From the NCBI RefSeq assembly GCF_901933205.1, contig NC_044572.1:89308965-89372964 (forward strand): a stretch of DNA of 64,000 nucleotides, given 5' to 3'. The first letter of the stretch is position 1, and the number at the start of each line of letters is the position of its first letter. Positions 63,600 to 64,000 of this stretch are shown piece after piece. The translations under genes and the position numbers were made by a program. This DNA comes from Camarhynchus parvulus. Its lineage: Eukaryota > Chordata > Aves > Passeriformes > Thraupidae. A model generated the notes under the pieces. That model made no database searches and was not told where the DNA came from. It worked only from the letters and a program-made list of their open reading frames with translations.

Positions 63600-64000
63600 A
63601 TGTCCCCCTAGCAGAAGGCAGGACCCACTCGATCAAGTTTATAATTAAGCAATAATCTCAAGAAACACAGTCATTACCAGCCTTTAATGACTACTTTGTT
63701 GGTTAACAGCTCAATGTGAAGTTGAGGATTGTTAACACTCTATCAAACTTCTTGTTAAGTGTGCTAAGTTTTTATTTAAACACACTTGGATCGCAGCTGG
63801 AAAGCTGTGGGGGAATCGGACATTCCCAAGTGGCTAATGACCAGTTTTTTCCATCACTCAGAACAGAGGGCACATTCCTTTATGTTTATATAATAGCTGT
63901 TAACTACAGATGGCTGGTGCCACCCGACTTTGGTACTTTCTGTGACCTTAGTCATCTACTGTATCTGCAACCAGTTGATGGTCTTTTGCTGCTGAGCTTT
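63600..64000. promoter_or_regulatory. Candidate conserved non-coding segment at the window edge
   Basis: Non-repetitive sequence with clustered motif-like words: TAATTA at 63642-63647, TCATTA at 63671-63676, TTAATGA at 63684-63690 and two GTTAAC palindromes at 63702-63707 and 63731-63736. No open frame of note was seen. The segment runs to the end of the window, so its right border is unknown. Confidence 0.25.

Noticed and set aside
1..64000. tRNA genes, CRISPR arrays, bacterial operons or phage genes
   Set aside because: No B-box-like tRNA sequence, spaced direct-repeat array or dense coding was seen. The sequence is vertebrate nuclear DNA in character.

Overview
The window looks like gene-free nuclear DNA from a bird, most likely a neoavian. 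It is A+T-rich and its recognisable repeats are those of avian genomes: CR1 LINE fragments with the ATTCTATGA-type 3' tail, two endogenous-retrovirus LTRs of families common in birds, and pentanucleotide microsatellites. No mammalian SINE or L1 was seen. Family identifications rest on remembered consensus features, because no search could be run. I found no protein-coding exon, rRNA, tRNA or known small RNA gene. The open frames present are short (about 150 codons at most), carry no recognisable domain, and several lie inside microsatellites or LTRs. The window could be intergenic or inside a very large intron; the sequence does not decide.

Layout. 1-10.4 kb: anonymous DNA with three CR1 3' ends (2.7, 3.5 and 7.7-8.1 kb), the last on the minus strand with its tail expanded into an 18-unit (TAGAA) array; a complete solo LTR at 8899-9426 with a perfect 5-bp target duplication; and a perfect (TCCCT) array at 10281-10384. 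10.4-27.6 kb: anonymous A+T-rich DNA with one short CR1 tail and two small tandem duplications. 27.6-29.2 kb: a block with higher G+C and local CpG density and motif-rich non-repetitive sequence, the best candidate for a cis-regulatory element. 29.2-49.3 kb: mostly anonymous, with CR1 scraps at 34.2, 42.1 and 43.8 kb, a (GGGT)4 quadruplex motif at 38.3 kb, a T-tract plus (GTT)n array at 41.4 kb and two weaker candidate conserved segments.

49.3-50.35 kb: a degraded LTR of a second, longer family on the minus strand. 52.5-53.1 and 56.0-56.3 kb: two old CR1 copies from the internal reverse-transcriptase frame, both broken. 58.6-64 kb: no repeats, with three weaker candidate regulatory segments.

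No genes act together here and no new biological system was found. The most useful leads are the 27.6-29.2 kb block and the repeat-derived features, whose borders are given below.
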